A program made the position numbers and the translations under genes. From Luteimonas sp. J29 (GTDB taxonomy: Bacteria > Pseudomonadota > Gammaproteobacteria > Xanthomonadales > Xanthomonadaceae), in NCBI RefSeq assembly GCF_000472505.1, contig NZ_AWZR01000001.1, forward strand, positions 301,693-365,692: DNA of 64,000 nt. The letters are read 5' to 3'. Numbering within the stretch: the stretch's first letter is position 1; every line of letters begins with the position of its first letter. Below, piece after piece: positions 17,642 through 27,948 of this stretch. The notes beneath the pieces were generated by a model, which had not been told where the DNA came from, searched no databases, and saw only the letters and a list, made by a program, of their open reading frames with translations.

Positions 17642-18910
17642 ATGGCGATGAGCGCGGCGCTGCTGCTGCTCCTGCAGCTGGTGCTGGTGCTGGCCGCGGC
17701 CAAGGCCTGCGGCGAGCTGCTGCGCCGCCTGGGCCAGCCGCCGGTGATCGGCGAGATGGCCGCCGGGCTTGCGCTCGGCCCGCTGGTGTTCGGGGTCTGG
17801 ATGCCGGAGGCGCATGCGGCGCTGTTCCCGGTCGCGTCGCTGCCGGTGCTGGGCGGGCTGGGGACGCTGGGGGTGACCGTGTTCATGTTCGTCATGGGCG
17901 CAGGGCTGCGCGCGCCCGAAGGCAGTCGTGCCCAGGTGCGGGCCGCGGTGTCGATCGGCGGCGTCGGCATCGTGGTGCCGCTCGCGCTGGGGTTGGCGAT
18001 CGCGCCCGGGCTGTACCGGGACTTCGCCCCGGCCGGCGTCGGCTTCTGGCCATTCGCGCTGTTCGTGGCCGCCGCCGTGTCGGTCACCGCGTTCCCGGTG
18101 CTGGCGCGAATCCTGAAGGACCGAGGCATGCTGCACTCCACGCCGGGGCGCCTGGCGCTGGGCGCGGGCCTGGTCAACGACGGCGTGGTGTGGATCTTCC
18201 TCGCCGCGGTGCTGGCGCTGGCCGGCGCCGGGTCGGGGCGTGGCGCCTTGCTGGCCGTGGGTGGGGCCGTGGTGCTCGGCGCCGCGACGTTCGGGCTGCT
18301 CGGGCCGCTGTTCGCGCGCCTGCTGCGACCGGCGACGTTCGACGGCGAGCCGCGCGTCCCGGCGCTGGTGCCGGTGTGGCTGGGGCTGCTGGGGTGCGCG
18401 GCGTTCTCGGAGTGGATCGGCCTGCACGCGATCTTCGGCGCGTTCCTGTTCGGCGCCTGCCTGCCGCGCGACGACCGCCTGCTGCGCTGGTTCGGGCGCC
18501 GGATCGAGCCACTGGCGGTCGGGCTGCTGATGCCGGTGATGTTCGTCGCCGCTGGCCAGCACGCCACGCCGGAGGCGTTCGGCGGGATGGCCGGTGGGAC
18601 GTTCGTGCTGCTGCTGGCGGTGGCGATCGCGGGCAAGTTCGCCGGCTGCGCGGCCGGCGCGCGCCTCAACGGCTGCGGCTGGCGCGATAGCCTCGCCATC
18701 GGGTCGCTGATGAACGCGCGCGGGCTGATGGAACTGATCGTGCTTCGGGTCGGCTACGACGCGGGCCTGATCGGACCGGAGCTGTTCACGATGCTGTTCG
18801 TCCTGACCCTGGTGACGACGGTGATGGCTTCGCCGCTGCTGGCGCTGATCGACCGGGGACGGGCGATGCCCGGAGCCGCGCCGGACGCCGTGGCCGGGGG
18901 CCCTCCCTGA
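17642..18910 (+). CDS. CPA2-family cation:proton antiporter
   Basis: An integral membrane protein of 422 residues with about 11-12 hydrophobic helices. It shows the CPA2 signatures GQPPVIGEMAAGLALGPLVFG near the start, VSVTAFPVLARIL, a helix with G-L-V-N-D-G carrying the conserved acidic residue, and N-A-R-G-L-M-E near the C terminus. It has no C-terminal RCK domain, so it is of the short NapA/KefB-core type. The ATG at 17642 was used, and a second at 17648 is equally possible. It lies 49 bp after the DUF6445 gene on the same strand. Whether it belongs functionally to the halogenase cluster is unclear. Confidence 0.9.
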   Translation: MAMSAALLLLLQLVLVLAAAKACGELLRRLGQPPVIGEMAAGLALGPLVFGVWMPEAHAALFPVASLPVLGGLGTLGVTVFMFVMGAGLRAPEGSRAQVRAAVSIGGVGIVVPLALGLAIAPGLYRDFAPAGVGFWPFALFVAAAVSVTAFPVLARILKDRGMLHSTPGRLALGAGLVNDGVVWIFLAAVLALAGAGSGRGALLAVGGAVVLGAATFGLLGPLFARLLRPATFDGEPRVPALVPVWLGLLGCAAFSEWIGLHAIFGAFLFGACLPRDDRLLRWFGRRIEPLAVGLLMPVMFVAAGQHATPEAFGGMAGGTFVLLLAVAIAGKFAGCAAGARLNGCGWRDSLAIGSLMNARGLMELIVLRVGYDAGLIGPELFTMLFVLTLVTTVMASPLLALIDRGRAMPGAAPDAVAGGPP

Positions 18911-18965
18911 GCGCGCGCCGGACCCCGTGCCGGGGCCTGCGACGGCGGTCGCCTAGAATGTGCGC

Positions 18966-21146
<2,181 letters not shown>

Positions 21147-21246
21147 CCCGGCACCCGTCGCGCGCGGGGCGTCTTAGCGGTTCCTTGCCGGTGCCTGGGG
21201 CAAGATGGACCCGCGCCGCGGAAGGCGCGCTGGAAGAGGACAGGCG

Positions 21247-22152
21247 ATGCAGCTGGGCATGATCGGACTCGGGCGCATGGGCGCGAACATGGCGCAGCGC
21301 CTCCACCAGGGCGGACATGCGGTGGCGGGCTACGACCCGTCGCCGGAGGCGCGGATGCGGCTCGAGGCCGCGGGCATGGAGGTGGTCGACTCGCTCCAGG
21401 CGCTGGTGGCGCGCCTCGAGGCGCCGCGCGCGCTGTGGATGATGGTCCCGGCCGGCGATCCCGTGGACGAGGCGATCGCCACGCTGCGGCCGCTGCTCGC
21501 GCCCGGCGACGTGCTGGTCGACGGCGGCAACTCCTGGTACCGCGACAGCCAGCGCCGGCACGCCGCGCTGGCCGGGGCCGGCATCGCCTTCCTCGACGTC
21601 GGCACCAGCGGCGGCGTGTGGGGCCTGCAGGAGGGCTACAGCCTGATGGTCGGCGGCGATGCGGAACCGGCCGCGCGGCTGGCGCCCGTGTTCGCCAGCC
21701 TCGCGCCGGCGGCCGACCGCGGCTGGGCGCACGTGGGGCCGAGCGGGGCGGGGCATTTCGCCAAGATGGTCCACAACGGCATCGAATACGGGCTGATGCA
21801 GGCCTACGCCGAGGGCTTCGCGATCCTCGAGCGGCGCCGCGACCTGGTGCCCGACCTCGCCGGCCTGGCCGAGCTGTGGCGGCACGGCAGCGTGGTGCGC
21901 TCGTGGCTGCTCGACCTGACCGCCGGGGCGCTGCGCGACAACCCCGGCCTGGAGGGCATCGCCGCCTGGGTGCCGGATTCGGGGGAGGGTCGCTGGACGG
22001 TGGCCGAGGCGATCGAACTCGACGTCCCCGCGCCGGTGATCACCCAGGCGCTGCTGGAACGGCTGCGCTCGCGCCAGGACAACGCCTACGCCGACCGGCT
22101 GCTGGCGGCGATGCGGGCGGCGTTCGGCGGTCACGGGGTCAAGCCGGCCTGA
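21247..22152 (+). CDS. 6-phosphogluconate dehydrogenase, short decarboxylating type (GndA/YqeC-like)
   Basis: A protein of 301 residues with an N-terminal Rossmann motif G7-L-G-R-M-G12, the substrate-loop D-G-G-N-S-W-Y, the GTSGGVWG segment and the catalytic region K-M-V-H-N-G-I-E-Y. At about 300 residues it belongs to the short, often NAD-preferring class rather than the 470-residue pentose-phosphate enzyme. It converts 6-phosphogluconate to ribulose 5-phosphate with CO2 release. The ATG at 21247 is the first codon that gives an intact MQLGMIGLGRMG start. An 87-bp gap separates it from the following universal stress gene. Confidence 0.9.
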   Translation: MQLGMIGLGRMGANMAQRLHQGGHAVAGYDPSPEARMRLEAAGMEVVDSLQALVARLEAPRALWMMVPAGDPVDEAIATLRPLLAPGDVLVDGGNSWYRDSQRRHAALAGAGIAFLDVGTSGGVWGLQEGYSLMVGGDAEPAARLAPVFASLAPAADRGWAHVGPSGAGHFAKMVHNGIEYGLMQAYAEGFAILERRRDLVPDLAGLAELWRHGSVVRSWLLDLTAGALRDNPGLEGIAAWVPDSGEGRWTVAEAIELDVPAPVITQALLERLRSRQDNAYADRLLAAMRAAFGGHGVKPA

Positions 22153-22239
22153 ATCCGGCCCCCGGCCTGCGCTGGATCAATGCGGGCCCCGGGCGCCGAT
22201 GCTTCCATGGGCCCGTCCCCCCGGAATGGAGGCAGTGCC

Positions 22240-22689
22240 ATGTACAGCCACATCCTGATCGCGAGCGACGGTTCGGCCCTGGCGGGCAAGGGCCTGGACG
22301 CGGGCCTGGCGCTCGCGGCCGCGCTCAAGGCCAAGGCGACCCTGGTCACCGTGTCCGATCCCTGGCAGGCGATGATGGCCGCCGAGCCGTCCGCGCTGGC
22401 GATGGACGCCGAGGTGCGCGAGGAGCAGCGCCGGCAGAAGGAGGCGCAGGCCCGCGCGATCCTGGAGGAGGGCCGCGAGCGCGCGGCGCTCGCCGGCGTG
22501 GCGCTGGAGACGGTCTACGTGCCCGAACGCCTGGTCGACGAGGCGATCCTCGAGACCGCGAGCCAGGTCGGCGCCGACCTGATCGTCATGGCGTCCCACG
22601 GCCATCGCGGCCTGCGCAAGCTGCTGCTGGGCAGCCAGACCCAGTCGGTGGTCACGCGCAGCCCCCTGCCGGTGCTGGTGGTGCGCTGA
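22240..22689 (+). CDS. universal stress protein (UspA family)
   Basis: A cytoplasmic single-domain UspA-fold protein of 149 residues. It begins MYSHILIASDGS and ends with G-S-Q-T-Q-S-V-V...PVLVV, where the G-x2-G-x9-G-(S/T) nucleotide-binding pattern (SHGHRGLRKLLLGSQ) suggests an ATP-binding member. A GGAGGCAG ribosome-binding site precedes the ATG at 22240. Its last 38 bp overlap the 3' end of the convergent oxidoreductase gene. Confidence 0.92.
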   Translation: MYSHILIASDGSALAGKGLDAGLALAAALKAKATLVTVSDPWQAMMAAEPSALAMDAEVREEQRRQKEAQARAILEEGRERAALAGVALETVYVPERLVDEAILETASQVGADLIVMASHGHRGLRKLLLGSQTQSVVTRSPLPVLVVR

Positions 22690-23755
22690 GCGCGGCCGTC
22701 GCGGCCAGCGGCACCACGCGGCCGGTGGCGGCGCTCTCGCGGCCGGCCTCGAGCACCTCCATCACCGCCAGCGCCTGCTCCAGCGTCGCGGGCGGTGCGC
22801 CGCGGCCCAGGATCGCGTCGCGCATGGCGGCGTAGCAGGCGAGGTAGTCGCCCGGTGGGCTGTCGATCGCGCGAGGCGGCCCGGCGCCGTCCGGCCCGGC
22901 CGGGGCGAACAGGCCGGGGCGCGGATCGTGGCCCCAGCCCGGGCTGCCGGGCGCGATGCCGTCGCGCAGCGCGGCCTCCTGCACGTCCAGCCCGTGCTTG
23001 GTGAAGCTGCCGCCGGTGCCGTGGACCGCGAAACGCAGGCCGTTGTCGGCCACCAGCGCGCCCGCGTGCAGCACCGCGCGCAGGCGCGGCCAGCGCAGCA
23101 CGACGTGGAAGCTGTCGTCCACCTGAGCGCCGTCGCGCTGCGCGGCGATGTCGGCCCACAGGTCGTGCGGCATGCCGAACAGCAGTAGCGCCTGGTCCAC
23201 CAGGTGCGGACCCAGGTCGAACCACAGCCCCGCGCCGGGACCGGCGCGATCGCGCCAGCGGTCGGGCACCAGGGGGCGGAAGCGGTCGAAGTGCGAGTGC
23301 AGTTCGATCACCTCGCCGAGGCGCCCGTCTTCGACCAGCCGGCGCAGGGCAAGAAAATCGGCGTCCCAGCGCCGGTTGTGGAACACGCTCAGCACGCGTC
23401 CGGCCGCGCGCGCCGCCGCGGCCATGCGCCGCGCCTCGTCGAGGCTGGTGGCCATCGGCTTGTCCACCAGCACGTGGCGCCCGGCGGCGAGCGCGGCGAT
23501 GGCCAGCGGCGCGTGCACCACGTTCGGCGTGGCGATCACCACCAGGTCGATGCGCGGATCGGCGAAGGCGGTGGCGGGATCGGGCACCACCGAGGCACCG
23601 GGACAATCGGCGAACACGCGGTCGGCCCGGCTCGACACCACGGTGCGCAGCCGCAGCCCCGGCGTGCGTGCGATCAGCGGCGCGTGGAACACCCGGCCGG
23701 CGTAGCCGTAGCCGACCAGGGCGACGCCGAGCGCATCGCCCACGGCGTGCGTCAC
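22652..23755 (-). CDS. Gfo/Idh/MocA family oxidoreductase
   Basis: A protein of 367 residues with an N-terminal NAD(P)-binding domain (VALVGYGYAGRVFHAP, residues about 11-26), the V-D-K-P motif of the family (usually E-K-P) and a C-terminal alpha/beta sheet domain with GAGLWFDLGPHLVDQ carrying the usual catalytic-region His. It probably oxidises or reduces a sugar, inositol or related polyol; the substrate cannot be predicted. It starts with GTG at 23755, overlapping the stop of the DUF2782 gene by 4 bp (GTGA), so the two are translationally coupled. Its 3' end overlaps the convergent stress-protein gene. Confidence 0.9.
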   Translation of the reverse strand: MTHAVGDALGVALVGYGYAGRVFHAPLIARTPGLRLRTVVSSRADRVFADCPGASVVPDPATAFADPRIDLVVIATPNVVHAPLAIAALAAGRHVLVDKPMATSLDEARRMAAAARAAGRVLSVFHNRRWDADFLALRRLVEDGRLGEVIELHSHFDRFRPLVPDRWRDRAGPGAGLWFDLGPHLVDQALLLFGMPHDLWADIAAQRDGAQVDDSFHVVLRWPRLRAVLHAGALVADNGLRFAVHGTGGSFTKHGLDVQEAALRDGIAPGSPGWGHDPRPGLFAPAGPDGAGPPRAIDSPPGDYLACYAAMRDAILGRGAPPATLEQALAVMEVLEAGRESAATGRVVPLAATAALSAPPAPAGGCA

Positions 23756-24060
23756 CAGCCGAACAGCTTGAAGTAGGTCTGCGGCGGATCGTCGCCGTCA
23801 CGCGTGGACATGACCCGGCCGTCGCGCACGTACAGGTAGTAGGTCGGCCCGCGCAGCGGCTTGACCTGCACCACGCGCAGCTCGCCGCCGACGCGGTACT
23901 CGGTCACGACGTCGCCATTGGCTTCCGTCCGCACCACTTCCTCGGCGCCCGGCGGGATCTCGACGGCGGCCGGGTCGGGCGTGCTGGCGCAGGCCGCCAG
24001 GCCCAGCAGCACGGACAGGGCGACGGACGGGAGCAGGCGGCGTGCGGACATGGCGGTCAT
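23752..24060 (-). CDS. DUF2782 domain lipoprotein
   Basis: A small protein of 102 residues with a lipoprotein signal (SVLLGLAAC, Cys at residue 24) followed by the DUF2782 domain (ITEYRVGG-like strand, VKPLRGPTYYLYV, QTYFKLFGW at the end). The family is conserved in gamma-proteobacteria, typically beside polA as here, and has no known function. It is divergent from polA across about 100 bp. Two ATG codons (24060 and 24051) are possible starts. Confidence 0.85.
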   Translation of the reverse strand: MTAMSARRLLPSVALSVLLGLAACASTPDPAAVEIPPGAEEVVRTEANGDVVTEYRVGGELRVVQVKPLRGPTYYLYVRDGRVMSTRDGDDPPQTYFKLFGW

Positions 24061-24163
24061 CCGGTGTGGCGGGTGCCTCCATTATGCGCGGCGCGGGCGG
24101 CGTTGGCGCGCGCCACGGCCGCCGGCGACGCCCCGTGGACCGGCGGGCGCGTAGAATCGAGCG

Positions 24164-26941
24164 ATGCCCAGGCTCGTACTGATCGACGGCTCGTCCTACC
24201 TGTTTCGCGCGTTCCACGCGCTGCCACCGCTGACCAACGCGCAGGGCGAGCCGACCGGCGCGCTGTTCGGCGTGGTCAACATGCTGCGGGCCACGCTCAA
24301 GGAGCGGCCCGACTACGCGGCCTTCGTGCTCGATGCCAGCGGGCCGACGTTCCGCGAGGCGCTGTATCCCGAATACAAGGCCAACCGCCCGCCGATGCCC
24401 GACGACCTGCGCGCGCAGGTCGAGCCGATGTGCCGGATCGTCGAGGCGCTGGGCTTCCCGATCCTGCGCGAGGAGGGCGTGGAGGCCGACGACGTGATCG
24501 GCACCCTGGCCTTGCGGGCGGCGGCCGAGGGCATCGACGTCACCATCTCCACCAGCGACAAGGATTTCGCCCAGCTGGTGCGCGAACCCGCGCCCGGGCA
24601 GGGCCTGGTCGAGCTGGTGAACACGATGACCGGCGGCCGGATGGACAGCGTCGAGGCGGTGGTGGCCAAGTTCGGCGTGCGCCCCGACCAGATCGTGGAC
24701 ATGCTCGCGCTGATGGGCGACAGCGTGGACAACATCCCCGGCGTGCCCAAGTGCGGGCCCAAGACCGCGGCCAAGTGGCTGGCCGAATACGGCAGCCTCG
24801 ACGGAGTGATGGCCGCCGCCGGCACGGTGAAGGGCAAGATCGGCGAGAACCTGCGCGCGGCGCTCGGCCACCTGCCGCTGAGCCGCGACCTGGCGACGAT
24901 CCGCACCGACGTGGCGCTGCCGATCGGTCCGCGCGACCTTGGCCTGCGCGAGCGCGAGGTGGAGGCGCTGCGCGAACTGTACACGCGCTACGGCTTCAAC
25001 CAGGCGTTGCGCGAACTGGACGGCGGGAGCGCGGTCGACGCGGCGGAGAAGGAGCCGGCGCGGGCGCGCGGCAACGCCCGCTACACCGCGCCCGCCGCCG
25101 CGGAGGCGCCACCGCCCGATCCGTCCCTGGCGGCGCCCGGGGAATACGAGACCATCCTCGACCCCGCCCGCCTCGAGGCCTGGATCGCCGACCTGCGCCG
25201 CGCAGGCCGCTTCGCCCTGGACACCGAGACCGATTCGCTCGACCCGATGCGCGCGCGCCTGGTCGGGATCAGCTTCGCGGCCGAGCCGGGGCGCGCGGCC
25301 TACCTGCCGCTGGGCCACGACTATCCCGGCGCTCCGCCGCAGCTCGGCCGCGACGTCGCCCTCGCGCTGCTGCGGCCGCTGCTCGAGGACCCGCAGGTCG
25401 CCAAGATCGGCCAGCACGGCAAGTACGACCTGCACGTGTTCCGCCGCCACGGCATTACCGTGCGCGGCTACGCCGACGACACCATGCTCGAGAGCTTCGT
25501 GCTCGACTCCAGCCAGCGCCACGACATGGATTCGCTGGCGCGGCGCGTGCTCGGCTACGAGACCGTGCCGTACGAGGCGGTGGCGGGGAAGGGCGCGAAG
25601 CAGATCCCGTTCAACGCGGTGGCGGTGGCCGACGCCACCCGCTACGCCGCCGAGGACGCCGACATCACCCTGCGCCTGCACAACGCGCTGTCGCCGCGGC
25701 TGGCCGAGGCGCCCGGGTTGCACATGGTGTACCGCGAGATCGAGATGCCGCTGGTGGAGGTGCTGGCGCGGATCGAGGCCAACGGGGTCATGGTCGACGC
25801 CGACGAGCTGCGCCGCCAGACCGCCGACCTGTCGCGACGCATGCTCGCCGCGCAACAGAAGGCCACCGAACTGGCCGGGCGCAGCTTCAACCTCGATTCG
25901 CCCAAGCAGCTGCAGGCGCTGCTGTTCGACGAACTCGGGCTGCCGGCGCTGGTGAAGACGCCCAAGGGCCAGCCCAGCACCAACGAGGAGGCGCTGGAGG
26001 CCATCGCCGACCAGCACGAACTGCCGCGCGTGATCCTCGAGTACCGCGGCCTGGCCAAGCTGCGCAGCACCTACACCGAGAAGCTGCCGGAGATGGTCAA
26101 TCCCGACACCGGCCGGGTGCACACCAGCTACCACCAGGCCGGCGCCGCCACCGGCCGCCTGGCCTCGAGCGACCCGAACCTGCAGAACATCCCGATCCGC
26201 ACCGTCGACGGCCGCCGCATCCGCAAGGCGTTCGTGGCGCCGGAGGGGCGTCGCCTGGTGGCCTGCGACTACTCGCAGATCGAGTTGCGGATCATGGCCC
26301 ACCTCTCAGGGGACGAAGGCCTGCTGGGCGCGTTCGCCGCCGGCGCCGACATCCACCGCGCCACCGCGGCGGAAGTGTTCGGCCGCCGCCTCGAGGAGGT
26401 GACGCCCGAGGAGCGGCGCGCGGCCAAGGCGATCAACTTCGGCCTGATGTACGGGATGGGCGCGTTCGGCCTGGCCCGCAACCTCGGCATCGGCCGCGGC
26501 GAGGCCCAGGACTACATCGCCACCTACTTCTCGCGCTACCCCGGCGTGCGCGACTTCATGGAGCGCACCCGCCAGCAGGCCCGCGAGCAGGGCTACGTGG
26601 AAACCGTGTTCGGCCGGCGCCTGTACCTGGAGTTCATCCAGCGCGGCAACCAGGCCCAGCGCGCCGGCGCCGAGCGCGCCGCGATCAACGCGCCGATGCA
26701 GGGCACGGCGGCCGACATCATCAAGCGCGCGATGGTGGACATCGACGCCTGGCTCGCGGGCCAGGGGGGCCGCGCGCTGATGATCCTGCAGGTGCACGAC
26801 GAACTGGTGTTCGAGGTCGACGCCGACTTCGTCGAGACACTGCTGGCCGAGGTGCCGGCGCGGATGTCGGCGGCGGCGGAATTGCGTGTTCCGCTGGTGG
26901 TCGAATCGGGCGTGGGGATGAACTGGGACGAGGCGCACTGA
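24164..26941 (+). CDS. polA: DNA polymerase I
   Basis: A 925-residue, three-domain polymerase (E. coli 928). It has an N-terminal 5'-3' exonuclease (residues about 1-300, LIDGSSYLFRAFHALPPL, VEADDVIGTLA), a 3'-5' proofreading domain whose acidic pair D353/E355 is in LDTETDSLD, and a C-terminal polymerase domain with D702 in DYSQIELR, the O-helix KAINFGLMYGMG, and D879 in HDELVFEV. All catalytic residues of the three activities are present. It functions in Okazaki-fragment processing and repair synthesis. The sRNA gene downstream is in the same orientation, as is Spot 42 in E. coli and sX13 in Xanthomonas. Confidence 0.98.
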   Translation: MPRLVLIDGSSYLFRAFHALPPLTNAQGEPTGALFGVVNMLRATLKERPDYAAFVLDASGPTFREALYPEYKANRPPMPDDLRAQVEPMCRIVEALGFPILREEGVEADDVIGTLALRAAAEGIDVTISTSDKDFAQLVREPAPGQGLVELVNTMTGGRMDSVEAVVAKFGVRPDQIVDMLALMGDSVDNIPGVPKCGPKTAAKWLAEYGSLDGVMAAAGTVKGKIGENLRAALGHLPLSRDLATIRTDVALPIGPRDLGLREREVEALRELYTRYGFNQALRELDGGSAVDAAEKEPARARGNARYTAPAAAEAPPPDPSLAAPGEYETILDPARLEAWIADLRRAGRFALDTETDSLDPMRARLVGISFAAEPGRAAYLPLGHDYPGAPPQLGRDVALALLRPLLEDPQVAKIGQHGKYDLHVFRRHGITVRGYADDTMLESFVLDSSQRHDMDSLARRVLGYETVPYEAVAGKGAKQIPFNAVAVADATRYAAEDADITLRLHNALSPRLAEAPGLHMVYREIEMPLVEVLARIEANGVMVDADELRRQTADLSRRMLAAQQKATELAGRSFNLDSPKQLQALLFDELGLPALVKTPKGQPSTNEEALEAIADQHELPRVILEYRGLAKLRSTYTEKLPEMVNPDTGRVHTSYHQAGAATGRLASSDPNLQNIPIRTVDGRRIRKAFVAPEGRRLVACDYSQIELRIMAHLSGDEGLLGAFAAGADIHRATAAEVFGRRLEEVTPEERRAAKAINFGLMYGMGAFGLARNLGIGRGEAQDYIATYFSRYPGVRDFMERTRQQAREQGYVETVFGRRLYLEFIQRGNQAQRAGAERAAINAPMQGTAADIIKRAMVDIDAWLAGQGGRALMILQVHDELVFEVDADFVETLLAEVPARMSAAAELRVPLVVESGVGMNWDEAH

Positions 26942-27146
26942 CGCCCGGTGGCCGTTCAGGTGCGTGTGAGCGCTCACAGCGCGTGAAGGTTGCGTTACTC
27001 CACGTGACTTCCGGCACACCCCTGTTTTTCCAGGGTCCTGGCATCGGTTCCGCCGTCGCCCGATCGAGGTAAACGCCGGCTGAACTTTGCCCTCGCGGCT
27101 GCGATTTCTTCACGAACTCTCAATGTCCGTGGTGGTCAGATAGATC
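26942..27146. other. spacer between polA and the sX13-like RNA
   Basis: This gene-free stretch begins with the palindrome at 26965. It contains no convincing sigma-70 promoter for the sRNA that I can identify by eye. The remaining sequence shows neither coding signal nor a strong hairpin with a T tract. Confidence 0.5.
26965..26978. promoter_or_regulatory. perfect palindrome TGTGAGCGCTCACA downstream of polA
   Basis: A perfect 14-bp inverted repeat 24 bp after the polA stop. It equals the core of the symmetric lac operator, and the TGTGA/TCACA half-sites recall CRP/Clp boxes, but the 4-bp spacer is shorter than the 6 bp those proteins need. It could be an operator acting on the sRNA region or simply a short hairpin in the polA mRNA end. 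Confidence 0.4.
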
Positions 27147-27272
27147 GCGACAGATGCAAGGTCTGTCGCTGATCTCTCCCATCCCCTGGAGCAGATCCCC
27201 CGGAACGTAAGACTTCTCCCCGAGTCCCGTTCCCCCCGGCCCCGCAGGCCCCCCCTGCCTGCGGGGCTTTTT
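27147..27272 (+). ncRNA. sX13: sX13-like small regulatory RNA with C-rich loops
   Basis: Four consecutive hairpins are visible. The first is GCGACAGA / TCTGTCGC (27147-27154 with 27162-27169). The second is GATCT+CTCC / GGAG+AGATC with a CATCCCCT loop. The third is GGAACG / CGTTCC enclosing GACT / AGTC with a TCTCCCCG loop. The fourth is the terminator at 27240-27272, whose loop is also C-rich. Downstream-of-polA position, orientation, length of about 115-125 nt and three C-rich loops match Xanthomonas sX13, an Hfq-independent virulence-related sRNA whose loops pair with G-rich ribosome-binding regions. No open reading frame on the opposite strand here is credible. The 5' end is estimated from the first stem. 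Confidence 0.82.
27240..27272 (+). terminator. terminator of the sX13-like RNA
   Basis: CCCCGCAGG (27240-27248) pairs with CCTGCGGGG (27258-27266) around a C-rich loop and is followed by C-TTTTT. It forms the 3' end of the sRNA and shields the downstream DUF421 gene. Confidence 0.9.
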
Positions 27273-27424
27273 GTTGCCCGTTGGCCGCCCCCGCACCCGC
27301 GTGCTCTGTCGTTGCGCGGCCGGCGCCGGCACGTCGCGGACGTCGACGCCCGGAACCCGCGGCACTGCCCCGCCTTCATCCCCCGCCTGCCAGCATGCCG
27401 GTGTCCCCTGCAGGAGGTCGCGCC

Positions 27425-27904
27425 ATGTCCGGGATGTTCGAGCTCGAGCTGCCGTGGTGGGAGCTGGCGCTGCGGGGTGCGGCCGTGTACCTGGCGATGC
27501 TGGTCCTGGTGCGCCTGTCGGGAAAGCGCACGGTGGGCGAGTTCACGCCGTTCGACCTGGTGCTGGTGGTGCTGCTGGGCGAATCGGTCGGCGGCGCGCT
27601 GATCGGCGAGGACATGTCGCTTCCCGGTGGATTGATCGTCGCGGCCGTGCTGATCGGGCTGAACTGGCTGGTCGGCTTCCTGTCCGCCCGGATCCCGCTG
27701 CTGGACCGGATCATCGAGGGCCAGCCGGTGCTGGTCGCGCGCGACGGCCAGGTCTTCCGCGACGTGCTGCGCCGGCAGTCGATCAGCATGGCCGAGTTCG
27801 AGGCGGGGATGCGCGCCGCCGGCTGCGCAGCCGTGGACGAGATCCGGGTGGCCGTGCTCGAGCCCAACGGACACATCAGCGTCATCCGCCGCGACACCGC
27901 TTGA
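27425..27904 (+). CDS. DUF421 (YetF-like) membrane protein
   Basis: A protein of 159 residues with three N-terminal hydrophobic helices and a cytoplasmic C-terminal domain. It shows YetF/DUF421 signatures: V-R-L-S-G-K-R-T-V-G-E-F-T-P-F-D in the first loop and a C-terminal segment GQPVLVARDGQVFRDVLRRQSI. Its role is unknown, and relatives in Bacillus are linked to spore coat or membrane stress. The ATG at 27425 is preceded by AGGAGGTCGC, an unusually strong ribosome-binding site for this window. It lies 44 bp upstream of dinB on the same strand. Confidence 0.87.
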   Translation: MSGMFELELPWWELALRGAAVYLAMLVLVRLSGKRTVGEFTPFDLVLVVLLGESVGGALIGEDMSLPGGLIVAAVLIGLNWLVGFLSARIPLLDRIIEGQPVLVARDGQVFRDVLRRQSISMAEFEAGMRAAGCAAVDEIRVAVLEPNGHISVIRRDTA

Positions 27905-27948
27905 ACCGCGGCCCGCGCGGCCGCGCGACGGCCTAGAATCCACTGCGC

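Noticed and set aside
26965..26978. CRP/Clp binding site at TGTGA-n-TCACA
   Set aside because: The spacer is 4 bp, whereas CRP-family dimers need 6 bp between these half-sites.
27120..27365. Small leftward ORF opposite the sX13-like region
   Set aside because: It runs antisense through four RNA hairpins and a terminator, with no homology or ribosome-binding support.
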